Below, piece after piece: positions 40,144 to 50,400 of a DNA stretch of 64,000 nt (position 1 is its first letter; the number at the start of each line of letters is the position of its first letter). A program made the translations under genes and the position numbers. This DNA is from Tritrichomonas musculus (taxonomy: Eukaryota > Parabasalia > Tritrichomonadida > Tritrichomonadidae). Below the pieces are notes generated by a model. It was given only the letters and a program-made list of their open reading frames with translations, was not told the origin of the DNA and searched no databases. The DNA is taken from contig JAPFFF010000060.1 of NCBI GenBank assembly GCA_039105265.1, positions 372,001-436,000 on the forward strand, read 5' to 3'.

Positions 40144-41913
40144 ATGTCAAAGACGTTATATAAACATTCACCAAAAAAGCAAAAGAACCACAAAAACTCA
40201 AAATTAGAAGCCTCTCAGCCAAGAGCAAATATGATTAATGAAAAAGAAGAAGAAATATTAACCAACAAAGAAATAAGCAAGTATATAAGAGAAAAAAGAG
40301 AACTTTATGAAAACATTATTCAATATATAGAAAATCCAACAGGTGACTACCAAAATGATTTGAATCATTTAAATGTTCTTTTAGATAATCAAAAACAAGA
40401 AGAAAATCGAGAAAAACTTGAACAACTCCTAAGATTGATATCATGTATTGCCGATAACCATGAACGCAGTGAATTCGTATTTAGAAATATTTGTGAATTA
40501 TTAAAATTTTATCAAGATAAAATCAAAGAACTCTTTTCAAACATTGATTTATTCAACATATTTGAAAATAATAAAGCAATTCTTCTATTTCTGTTTGATA
40601 CCAAAATAATCACAATTGATGCAAAAATTTCAAATGAAAAAATCTTATTGATTGAAGAATATAAAAAATTATTCTTTCCTGAAATCAAAGTATTTTTAGA
40701 CAAAGAAAAAATTGCTGAAATCGAAAAAGATATTTCAAGTATTGATTCTTTTGATCAAAAAAGGCACGAAGGAGAAAATGATTCTTATGTTTGTTACCTT
40801 ATTCGCCAAGATGCCGCTGAAGATTTTATCACATATGTTAATCAAACAAATTTATCTTTAAATAGCCAAATAAAGTATTCAATTTTTGAAACTAATCCAT
40901 TTTTGATAGAGAATGGGGCATCATTAATTGAATATGCAGCATTCTTTGGCTCAATTACTATTTTTCAATTTTTAAGATTAAATAATGTGGAACTGACTCC
41001 ATCATTATGGCTCTATGCCATTCATTCAAATAATGCAGAATTAATTCATTTACTTGAGCAAAATAAAGTTGATCCTTCACCTGATTTAGACAAACAAAAA
41101 TATGAAAGAATCTTCATTGAGTCAATCAAATGTCACCATAATGAAATAGCTGAATATATCAAAGCCAACTATTTAGATGATCAAAATGAGAATGAAGAGA
41201 AGAACGAAGATATTTTATCAACCATTTTACAATCTCATAACTACTCTTATTTCCCATCTAATTTTACTCATGAAAATGATTTTTATCATCTTGTAATTAA
41301 TGATTATCATAAGCTTTCAAATCTTTTTTTAAAAAGAAAACAAAGAACAATCAATCAAATGATGCATAACAATACAATATCTCTTCAAAAGGCAGCAAAT
41401 GAAAATCTATATGATGTTCTTTATTATCTATTACTCTTTGAAAACCAAATTCCAAATTGTTTCTTTAAAGGAAACAAGAATTTAAAGAGAATCATTATTC
41501 CTTCTACTATCAAGGTAATTGGAAAGGAAGCATTCAGAGAATGTTCAGCATTGAAACAAGTAACAATTCCATCATCTGTAACTCAAATTAGACAATATAC
41601 TTTTTATAAGTGTGAATCATTAGAACAAATAACAATTCCTTCATCAGTAACAGAAATTGCAAGATGCGCTTTCGCCTTTTGTTCATCATTAAAAAATATA
41701 AAATTACCTTATTCGTTGAAAGAAGTTGGTAGAGAAACTTTCGATTCATGCGAATTATTAGAACAAGTTGTAATGCCTAATGTAACTCAAATCAGGAAAA
41801 ACACATTTCGTTTTTGTAATATGTTGAGACAAATAACAATTAATAAATCTCTTGAAATATCTTCAATTAGAGGTGAACTTGTATATTTTAATGCAAGAAT
41901 TATTAGAATTTAA
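40144..41913 (+). CDS. DUF3447 ankyrin-like protein with C-terminal BspA-type leucine-rich repeats
   Basis: A 589-residue protein. The start is ATG 40144; the ORF extends 48 nt further without an ATG, and TCATTTTCATATT precedes it. Residues 1-60 are basic and Glu-rich. About residues 90-330 are the trichomonad DUF3447 module: IADNHERSEFVF, LFNIFENNKAILL, GENDSYVCYLIR, ETNPFLIENGASLIEYAAFF, TPSLWLYAIHSN and ESIKCHHNEIAEYI. About 440-585 hold five to six LRR_5 (BspA) repeats, such as LKRIIIPSTIKVIGKEAF and LKQVTIPSSVTQIRQYTF, with the Cys-x-x-L pattern. No signal peptide or membrane helix, so probably intracellular. LRR and ankyrin-like domains both bind proteins; the target is unknown. Confidence 0.88.
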   Translation: MSKTLYKHSPKKQKNHKNSKLEASQPRANMINEKEEEILTNKEISKYIREKRELYENIIQYIENPTGDYQNDLNHLNVLLDNQKQEENREKLEQLLRLISCIADNHERSEFVFRNICELLKFYQDKIKELFSNIDLFNIFENNKAILLFLFDTKIITIDAKISNEKILLIEEYKKLFFPEIKVFLDKEKIAEIEKDISSIDSFDQKRHEGENDSYVCYLIRQDAAEDFITYVNQTNLSLNSQIKYSIFETNPFLIENGASLIEYAAFFGSITIFQFLRLNNVELTPSLWLYAIHSNNAELIHLLEQNKVDPSPDLDKQKYERIFIESIKCHHNEIAEYIKANYLDDQNENEEKNEDILSTILQSHNYSYFPSNFTHENDFYHLVINDYHKLSNLFLKRKQRTINQMMHNNTISLQKAANENLYDVLYYLLLFENQIPNCFFKGNKNLKRIIIPSTIKVIGKEAFRECSALKQVTIPSSVTQIRQYTFYKCESLEQITIPSSVTEIARCAFAFCSSLKNIKLPYSLKEVGRETFDSCELLEQVVMPNVTQIRKNTFRFCNMLRQITINKSLEISSIRGELVYFNARIIRI

Positions 41914-42466
41914 AGACAAATGACAAATTAATAATTTGATATGACAAAAAAGTGCCAGAAAATACAAATCTCGATTTAAATAATTTTTTTTGATTATATT
42001 TAAAATTTTCTTCATTTAAAGATAATTTTTAATCGATAATTCAATTTTTTCATTTTATTATTCAATGAATCTATTTTTAGGATTTATAAATATTGTTCAA
42101 AAGCATTTTTCTTTCCAAAAATATGTAAACTGAAACCAAAAAAGGAGTAACACTTTGATATCTTTTTAAATAGTTTAAACTTTCAAAAAAAAGTATTCTG
42201 CTATTTCTTTTTTGACTCTTGTACATGTTAATCATATTCAAGAAAATATATAAAGTTGTAAATTATATCATAAAAGATAATCTTGATGGTTTCAAAAGAA
42301 AATAGTATTTTCAAAATACCAAAATCATTAATTTTTTTTGTGTAAAAAATTAAATAAAAAAAGTAACAAATAAAATGATATATTAATTACAGTGTAAAAT
42401 TTATATTAATTATCATTTTTAAATTGCATTAATTCTAATATCATTTTTTGATTTAAAACTTTTATT
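41914..42466. other. AT-rich intergenic spacer
   Basis: No gene on either strand. The stop TAA of the upstream gene is followed by AG, giving a TAAA polyadenylation signal overlapping the stop, as is usual in trichomonads. Confidence 0.5.
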
Positions 42467-43521
42467 TCATGAATTGAAATTTATCAACTCATTTAGGACA
42501 TAATTTATTTTATCGCTTTTTTTTAAGTGGTTGATTGCAAAATGCAAAGTTTTATCTATTTGCTGGACTTCTTTTTTATGAATTTCACTTCTTCCATAAA
42601 TAAGAGAAGTCTTGAGAGTATTTTTATCTTTAATTGGATATTTTATTCTTGTTTGTCCAACATTTGTCATATATAGCATGAGTCCTAATCTTGGTCTTTC
42701 TTCGACCTGGTTCATAAATGCCCATTTGAAATGATTGAGCCAAAGCAGATTGTCAATTCATTTCTCAAATTAGTCATTAATTATCCTACAGTATTTGGCT
42801 TGTGCTTACTAAACATGAACATATTACCAACTATATTAAGAACTTTTAATCAACATTTTCCCATAGGTAATGATCTTCTTATATCATATGCAGTACCAGT
42901 TCCCCAGCCATCATCGTAGATACTAAAGCCGTTTTTCATATTGATAGCTTTAACAGCTAATATGTAATTCTTTGTAGTTGAATCATATTTATTGCATCGA
43001 AGTTTAGTTATATCATATTGACTGTTTATTAGTTGGAAGATATCTGTTTGATCGGGAATCATTACTCTCTTGTTTATATAATGGGTAAGATGTGGCAATT
43101 GATAATGATATGATATGGGGCTTACATCATGAATTGGATGAGTGTCGTCAATTCTTAATGGAGTTGAAAAAATCGAAGGATTTTGGATTTCATTTATTAT
43201 ATGCAAAAACTGGGCTCTACTAAAAAATGAGTGAAAGTAATTAAGAACTATTTTATGAGAATTAACAGAAACTGTTGCTAATGGATCTGAGCCTGTTGCT
43301 GGAATGCGGTGAATTGGAAATTCGGCATCTTTAAATCGATATAAAAACTCTTTGTCTGTTTTCATATAAAATGGTGGCGAATTACGTTTTATAATTGCTA
43401 AATAATCTGGAATAATTTTTGGGTCTTCAATATCAATTGCCAAATTGATAAAACATGGAGATACATTTGCCGTAACTCTTTCAAAAAAGTTCATTGGTCT
43501 TGATGCAATAATACTGCTCAT
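42467..43521 (-). pseudogene. Hypothetical protein remnant, possibly acyltransferase/condensation-like
   Basis: Two coding-like pieces on the minus strand. 43521-42850 (223 aa from ATG) has a coherent protein character. 42715-42467 (82 aa) lies in another frame after about 130 nt with stops. Piece 1 contains VSVNSHKIVLNYFHSFFSRA, where other proteins of the condensation-domain/alcohol-acetyltransferase superfamily carry the His motif of the active site. Piece 2 has GLMLYMTNVGQTRIKYPI, like the SNxG strand in the same superfamily. This resemblance is weak and I do not rely on it. The locus is probably one decayed gene. Alternatively piece 1 is a short functional protein. Confidence 0.4.
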
Positions 43522-43896
43522 TTAATTTTACAAAAATACATAAAATATTCAAAAACTCGCAAAAAATTCTGAATAAAAAAGTATTCAATAAATGAAAAGG
43601 ACAAAAATAATCGTATGAAATTATATAAATACAGATCAAATATGTATAATAAAAACAATGGATTATATCGATCCCAATGACGAATCTCTTTTTTTAATAT
43701 GAAAAAAATAAATATCAAAAAGGAAAAAATCATTTAATTTTTTTATGTTAATTGAAAAATCAATAGTTTTTTTTTTTTAATAAATTCAAATTTTTGGCAA
43801 ACGACTCCAAAAAATAATTTTTTTTTAATTATTCAAAATTTTCTAATATTTTAAACTCATAAATTTCTGCAAAAGAATCATCATCTATCTTTATAC
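43522..43896. other. AT-rich intergenic spacer
   Basis: T-rich spacer between two minus-strand genes. No gene recognised. Confidence 0.5.
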
Positions 43897-44964
43897 TTAT
43901 TGAAGAGTTTCACAAAAATGAGGATTTGACAAGAAAGGGCGACAAAATGACACAATGTCAGATTTCTTATTTTGAAGAATATCTTCAACAAATTCTTTAT
44001 GTCTAATACCTCCAACAACAGCAATTACAGCATTTGGATTTTGCTGTTTTATATATTCTGCATAAGGCAAATTGTATCCTTCAGGACGCTCTACTCGTGG
44101 CTTTTTAGGTGGATCTGGTTGTTTTTGGCCTGGTTTTAGTGGCAATTTGGCGACACCAAGTCCACTTGAAATTTCAAAGAGATCAATTTTATCACTTAAA
44201 ATTTTAACATATCTTGCCGCAAGTTCTTTTGTAACACCTCCCGTAACTTTATCGCAACCATTCATTTTGATAGAAATAATGAAATCATCACCTGTTTCTT
44301 TTCGGATTTTATCTACAATTTCAATTAAAAATCTGCATCGATTTTCGTCACTTCCACCATATTGATCTGTTCTGAAATTAGTTGCTGGTGAAAGAAATGT
44401 CGATACCAAATACCCACCTCCACTGAATTGAATCCCATCTGCACCAAATTCTTTTGCACGAGCGGCGGAATATGTAAATTGATCTTCTATTTTTTGTATT
44501 TCTTCAACTGTTAATTCACGTGCTTTACGTTCAAACATTGAATCATCAAATTCTTCATATTCACTGGATGATGGAACATGATTATTGAGAAGAGATGGGA
44601 CAACTCTGTATTCATCATCAATTGTACCAGCACCTCCATGCGAAAGTTGGAAAAGGAAAAGACAACCATTTTCATGTATTTTGGCAATTGTTCTCTTCCA
44701 ATCTTCTGCAGTTATATCACATGCTTCTTGAGTTAAACCAATTTGCCCTTTAAGTCCCACTGAATTTTTATCTATAAAAGCAAAGCCTGATACAATAATT
44801 CCAGGGCTACAGCTTCCTTCTGAAAGTTTAACAAGGAGATCATATGCATCTGATGATGGAACTCCTCTTTCATCTCCTTTTCCAAGACATGTTGAAGAAC
44901 GCATCAACCTATTTTTACATTCTTTGTGGCCAATTTTAATTGAGGTATTAATATTTATTGACAT
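43897..44964 (-). CDS. Old Yellow Enzyme family flavin oxidoreductase with altered active site
   Basis: A 355-residue TIM-barrel NADH:flavin oxidoreductase. Visible family motifs: KNRLMRSST (first strand, FMN contact), QLSHGGAG (Gln and His), GADGIQF followed by GGGYLVSTFLSPATNFRTDQ and YGGSDENRCRF, FEISSGLG, VVGGI and the phosphate-site CRPFLSNPHF. The length fits the single-domain class, so there is no Fe-S/FAD extension as in dienoyl-CoA reductases. The usual E-I-H-G-A-H-G-Y-L sequence is IQFSGGGYL here, so both histidines that bind substrate are replaced (Ser and Gly). FMN binding seems retained, but the reaction may differ. A charged Pro/Lys-rich insertion (KPGQKQPDPPKKPRVERP) sits near residue 280. 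Cytosolic; substrate unknown. Confidence 0.88.
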   Translation of the reverse strand: MSININTSIKIGHKECKNRLMRSSTCLGKGDERGVPSSDAYDLLVKLSEGSCSPGIIVSGFAFIDKNSVGLKGQIGLTQEACDITAEDWKRTIAKIHENGCLFLFQLSHGGAGTIDDEYRVVPSLLNNHVPSSSEYEEFDDSMFERKARELTVEEIQKIEDQFTYSAARAKEFGADGIQFSGGGYLVSTFLSPATNFRTDQYGGSDENRCRFLIEIVDKIRKETGDDFIISIKMNGCDKVTGGVTKELAARYVKILSDKIDLFEISSGLGVAKLPLKPGQKQPDPPKKPRVERPEGYNLPYAEYIKQQNPNAVIAVVGGIRHKEFVEDILQNKKSDIVSFCRPFLSNPHFCETLQ

Positions 44965-45884
44965 GAGAACAACAAAATATTATGTCAATTATTTCATTAT
45001 TTTAAATTTGAATAATTCAAATTTTTTTTTGATAAAAGTCATTGAATTATTTTTTATCTCATTCTAATTTTGAATAGAATAATATGAATTTTTATAATTT
45101 AAAAAAATACTTAGGATTACTATATTTTTTTTTTAAAATGCATTTACTAATAAAAAAACAGACTCTATAAAAATCGCAAGAAATGTTTAATCAAAAAGTG
45201 GATTCTGAAAAAGATCCTATTTTGAATTGGATGAAGTTAAGAATTCAATTGAAAATTAAAAATTATGATTTATAAAATATATTTTAGATCCAAAAGATAT
45301 ACAGGGTGTTCGATAATGACCTGGAATCAATCCATTTAAAAGATAATAAATTGATTTCATATGATATAATAAACGAGCAGATTATATAGTATTTGTGTAA
45401 TTATTTATACAGCATAATACACAGCTATGATTGAGAAATGATTCTTAAGTTAACTTGAAAAACAACATAATAATAATACAAATGAAAAATTATTATTCTT
45501 GAAATGGTAGCTAGAAAGATATTTTTTTGAGTTAAAGTAGTCAATTAAACCAAGTCCTTCGTAATATAATTCAAAGAATATTCTAAGATACTTAAAATAT
45601 TAGATTTTCAAAGCTGATGTATGCTTAATTAGGCATCAAAGAATATTAATTTTTTTAAGTTTTGCTAATATTTATTTCAAGATTTAAAAAGAGTATATTT
45701 CATTTCTTGAAAATATTTTCAAATATCAGGATTAAAGATCAGTTCAAGATTTTGAATATCGGTATAAAAAAGAGTATATTTCATTTCTTGTTGCATTGAA
45801 GCATATGAAAGAATAGTAAAAACGATAAAAAGATTTGTATTTTGAAACTAATAAGTGGAAAAAATAAAAAAACTGTTTTTAATA
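44965..45884. other. AT-rich spacer with a mariner-type end and repeats
   Basis: No gene. It contains a possible isolated mariner-type terminal repeat at 45302, two copies of an AAAAAGAGTATATTTCATTT unit (45686 and 45766) and one arm of a 35-bp inverted repeat (45723-45758). Confidence 0.5.
45302..45325 (+). repeat. Isolated mariner/Tc1-like terminal repeat (possible)
   Basis: After a TA dinucleotide the sequence reads CAGGGTGTTCGATAATGACC, the general form of mariner transposon ends. No second inverted copy and no transposase ORF are found nearby. Confidence 0.3.
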
Positions 45885-46180
45885 TCAATTCCTGTTATGA
45901 GATCTGGAAGTTCTGCCGGTTACTTTTTTTTGGTCATCATTACTTGACTTTTTGGCCTTTGATTTAGATTTTGAACTTGATGTTTTTTTAGAAGATTTCT
46001 CTTCTTTTTGTTCTTTTGGTTTCTTTAGTTCCTTTGGTTTTGGCGTTTCTTTTGTTTCTGCTGGTTTTGTTTATTCTTTCTTTTCTTTTGTAGTGCTTAA
46101 TGAGCCATTGAGTCCTGTAAATAAATTAAATCAAAATTCATTCATTCAAAATCTTGAACTGATCTTCAATCCTGATATTC
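45723..46180. repeat. 35-bp inverted repeat pair
   Basis: Arms 45723-45758 (ATATCAGGATTAAAGATCAG, then TTCAAGATTTTGAAT) and 46143-46180 are reverse complements over about 35 bp with one mismatch. They flank part of the Lys-rich pseudogene. Possibly a small inverted-repeat element or duplicated sequence. Confidence 0.6.
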
Positions 46181-47100
46181 ACTTGTTATATGATGTAAAT
46201 GTTATATGATGTAAATGTTATATGATGTAAAAAAATCCTTATTCCAAGATTTTGAATATATTTAAATCAACTATTTGAGATTGATTATTTTGAATGAATG
46301 AATTTTGACTTTCTATTGAATTATCTTTTGAATGAATTACATCATTCAATTCTTGTTTTTTTTATTTTCTTCTATATTTTCATTTTCTTCTTTAATTTCA
46401 TCAATTATTTGATTAAAATTTTCAATTTTTTATTTTAATTCTTATTTTTGTACTTGTGAAGCATCATGATGAGCCGAATCTCGGTAAGTTCGATTTCTTA
46501 ATTGACTGAAATTCGATTAATTGCGATTTCTTCGACTTTCGCGTCGAATTTTTCTATCGATGATCGAATCTCTACAAGAATTCTTTGGCTTTTGAACAAT
46601 AGACTGGCTTTTATTTCATTTTCTTCAAGTTGTTCAATTTCAGTTAGTTTTGGCTTGCTATCAACTTTTTTCTTTTGAACTGATTGTTATTTTCTGCCTC
46701 CTCCTGCTCCGCCAAGGCGTGTTGCAGCTTGCTCTTGTTTTTGCTTCCATGCCTGAACTTTGTGCCTACTTTTGGCTGTTGCTGCAACTTTTTTGGTAAA
46801 ATTAACCGCTTCTTGTGTAGGAATGAAGATTTATATTTTGTTTGAGAGACAGAGAGGTTCTTCCGTGTCGAGATGATAACGAATTCGGTCGGGAATCAAT
46901 GGGTCTCTTTCGATTGCCAAGCTGATTTGTTCAACTTCAGGATTAGCATTGTCGATTGATGCAACCAATTTTGATTTCAATTCTTTTAATTTATCATTAA
47001 AGTCAACTTTAAGTATTTGAATAGCATTTTGACATCCATTTTTAAAATTGGAAATCAAACTTGTCAATTGATTCATTCACCAGAATGCATACTGAAAGAG
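45885..47100 (-). pseudogene. Decayed gene for a Lys/Glu-rich coiled-coil protein
   Basis: Minus-strand coding-like sequence. From about 47100 the frame reads MNQLTSLISNFKNGCQNAI, NANPEVEQISLAIERDPLIP, a stop, then IPTQEAVNFTKKVAATAKS, LGGAGGGRK, another stop, and further Lys/Glu-rich helix (QSVQKKKVDSKPKLTEIEQL; FKSQRILVEIRSSIEKFDA), all in nearly one frame. Near 46080-45885 a very Lys/Pro/Ser-rich tail appears (KETPKPKELKKPKEQKEEK). Several in-frame stops interrupt it, and an inverted repeat plus a 3x short tandem repeat lie inside. The family is not recognised. The conserved frame across stops suggests recent decay. Confidence 0.5.
46183..46231 (+). repeat. Short tandem repeat (16-bp unit, 3 copies)
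   Basis: Three successive copies of TTATATGATGTAAATG-type sequence; an additional CACTTGTTATATGATGTAAA copy occurs at 47140-47160, outside the array. Confidence 0.75.
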
Positions 47101-47466
47101 AAAATTAAAAAGTTGGGTCCTTGGTGATGATTAGCACAAACACTTGTTATATGATGTAAAAAGAGCCTTATGCAATTTTTGTTATTTATCATTTAAAATT
47201 AGATGTAGACTTCTAAATTTGTCTTCAACGTTTTCTTCATCTTCAAGGAATTCGAAGATTTTTGATAAAATGCTTTTCATCTCGCCCAAATATTCCTCAA
47301 TAACTATAATTAAAAAGAAAAAAATTGAATAAATTTGAGAACTTTATTTTTTGGTGTAAAAATCAATTGAGAGCAATTCATTTGAGTTAAAAAATTCAAT
47401 TGATTAGATATTTTTATAATTTTATTAGTATTCAAATATGCATTTAAAAAAAATTATTTTAAAGTC
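47101..47466. other. Spacer
   Basis: AT-rich region without a supported gene; it includes the extra copy of the 16-bp unit at 47140. The small ORF at 47144-47332 is not convincing. Confidence 0.4.
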
Positions 47467-50400
47467 TCATGCAAGTTTTACTTTTAAATTTTGCTGTAAA
47501 TCAACAGTATAAGGACCAGAATTCCACCTTTTCCCACTTCCTTCTGGAATCTTTCCAAAAGACACACTAAATGAACGTGAACTAACATTATTCAATTGCA
47601 TAAAAGGTATTCCATTTCCAAAGAACAATGATCTTGTAATTTCATGTTCAAATTCCCAGAAAGGGCTTAGATTTACGGTTACATGCCTATGTTTATAGAT
47701 AAGTTTTCTTTTCTTATAACCTGTTTTTATTTTATTTGCAGAGCTAAAAATTGGGAATTTAAAACCAGAAATCGTCATTTTAGATGGATTCAAAACTACA
47801 TCGTTGATAATTTCTCCTTCATCACTATTATAACAAATTTGGCAATCTGGAATCACAATTTCTTTTTCATTATTTATCAGTACTTCATATTCGAGATTTC
47901 TATGATAAAGTTTAATTTTTTGATTTGGCGGAATTGATTCTATATCATTGATAAAACAATATTCTTTGCATGATTCTGGCTTGCCATTCCATCTTCCTAT
48001 CCAATACTCCAGAGCATTTGCAACTTGATTTGATTTAACATATTTAAAGAGTGGAACAAAACTCGAACCATAGAATTGATTTTGAATTATATCGAATATA
48101 AATGGAATTGGCTGATATAAATTTCCATATGATACTTTAGTATGATCATGAGAAGAAATTATTTGTTTTGAATAATCAGAAATCTCTTTGTTTTCAACAT
48201 TTGAATTTGAGTGATTAAAACTTATTCCACATATTTTCAGACCATTTGATGATCCATTGGTTGAAGATTCAAAAGAACTTCCACTTGATTCAAAATTAAC
48301 TTTATCATTATGTAAAATATCAATTTCATAGCATCCAATATTAAAACCTGTAGCAACAAACTCACCATAATTTGAATAAATGTCTGCTATAATGTTTTTA
48401 ACTTGAGATGATTTGATATTTTCAGTATTTAATAAATCTTCTAATTCAGCAATTTTATTTTGTAGAGGCTCTGTTAAATATTGAGAATAATCTATATTTG
48501 GATCAAAATATACTTGGGCATATGAAATGGCATTTATTAATGTTGTTAGGTTTGATTCAGGTGAATTGATAGAAAATGATGTACCTAAAAGATTATTTGC
48601 AAAGGTATTTACTTTTCCCAATCCGATTTTGGATGATTTGAAACCTAATTCTCCATTTCCACGAATTTTAAATTCAATATTTGATATATACTCATTAAAA
48701 GATAAGTTTTGGTTTGATTTATATTTTTGGTATTCAATTGGAATTATATCAATTTTTGTAAACTCGGGTAGGTGGAAAAACATTTTTACGTTATCATTAA
48801 ATTTTTTTTCTGTGCATTCTTGATTATAATTTATATTGAATATTTGCTTTTTAAATGATGCATCAGCAATAGAAAAGCCACTACCTAAATTATAAATTTC
48901 CATTGCATTTTTTTCCAGTATTTTTTTACGTTCATTTATGATTGTATCTTTTACAATATCAATTGCTTTAGTATGTGAATTGTCAGCAATAATTGGAAAA
49001 GCATTATTGATATCTGGAAATGTTTGATTAATTGCATTATTAGTTATATTATCAATTAAATCCCCATTTTCAACCTCATTCATATAATCATTTATATCAA
49101 GTAATTTCAATTTTTGAATTGGCATCTCTATAAGTTTCTTTATAATTTCATTTTTAATTTGGGGAATTTGTTCTTCAATAGATTTATTCATTGCATTTTC
49201 AACAACTTGTAAAAATATAGTTTCAAAAGTTTTATCTGGATCATAAATATCTGATATTATATCTGATTTATCAACAAATTCTTCAAGCATATTTACGACC
49301 ATTTCTCCAGATAATACTGCTTTATCATTTATGCATAAATCAACAATAAATTTAACAATTTCTTTGAGAGATGTGAAAAATTCTTTTTTATGCTTTTCAA
49401 ATTGTAAAACCGATAAACATTTAAAATGTGAATCATCTACTTGAATTGATGATTGGGAGAAACTATCGATAAGATATTTAGTTGATCTTTTATTTTGTTC
49501 AATAAGTTGTTCTATTACATTTGAACCATCAAATCTTTCTTGATTATTAACATAAATTAGACCATGATGAATTTCCATTCCTCCAATGACACGGATCAAC
49601 TTTAAATATTTCATGAATTGGTTAAGATCATTCTTATTTATTGATTTAGCAACATAAAGTGTTACTGTATTAATTGGTAACATTGCTAAGAGTGCTTGCA
49701 TGAGCCATGGCGTTTCACCATCAAATGCATTTAATCCTTCAGAATCAACAATGAAGATATCTCTATCAAAATTTGGATTATAATCTGTGGTCAATCCAAA
49801 AGCTGAAGCTATTTGCCTGCATTTTATGGGTCCAACAGCATTTATTTCTCGAGTGCATGATGAGGAAGATCCAGCAGTCTTAAACAAAGTTTTGGAAAAA
49901 TCTGAGCATGGGCCGCCAATTATATGTGATGCAATTGTGGACTTTCCTGTTCTAAGATCACCAAATTCCATAATTATGCATGGATTTTTCGATTGTAAAA
50001 ATAATTTTCGAGCAATTTTTGTCAATTGAATTTTCCCTTTTGATTGTTCCCAAAGAGAGAAAGGTTTTAAATTTATAAAAGTATCATCATCTATTTTATT
50101 TTCTTCATCATTTGATGAAGAGAGTAGGAGTCGAATCATTTCATTTTTATTACCTTTTCTTGCATACTTTAAAGCTTTTTTAATATCAATTTTTTTCATT
50201 TCCAATATTAATTGTATAATGTTACAATGATCATACTTACATAAATAGTTAATTGCTTCATTACCAATGTTTTGAATATTATATGGGAAAAAAGCAAAAT
50301 TATAATAATGAATAATGCTTTCAATTGCAAATGCATTGTTAGAATTCCCCATTAATTTTTGTAAAATATAATTTGATATCTCAATATGATGACATTTAAT

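Noticed and set aside
45952-46209. Plus-strand Phe/Ser-rich ORF
   Set aside because: It is the antisense shadow of the Lys/Pro-rich tail of the decayed minus-strand gene.
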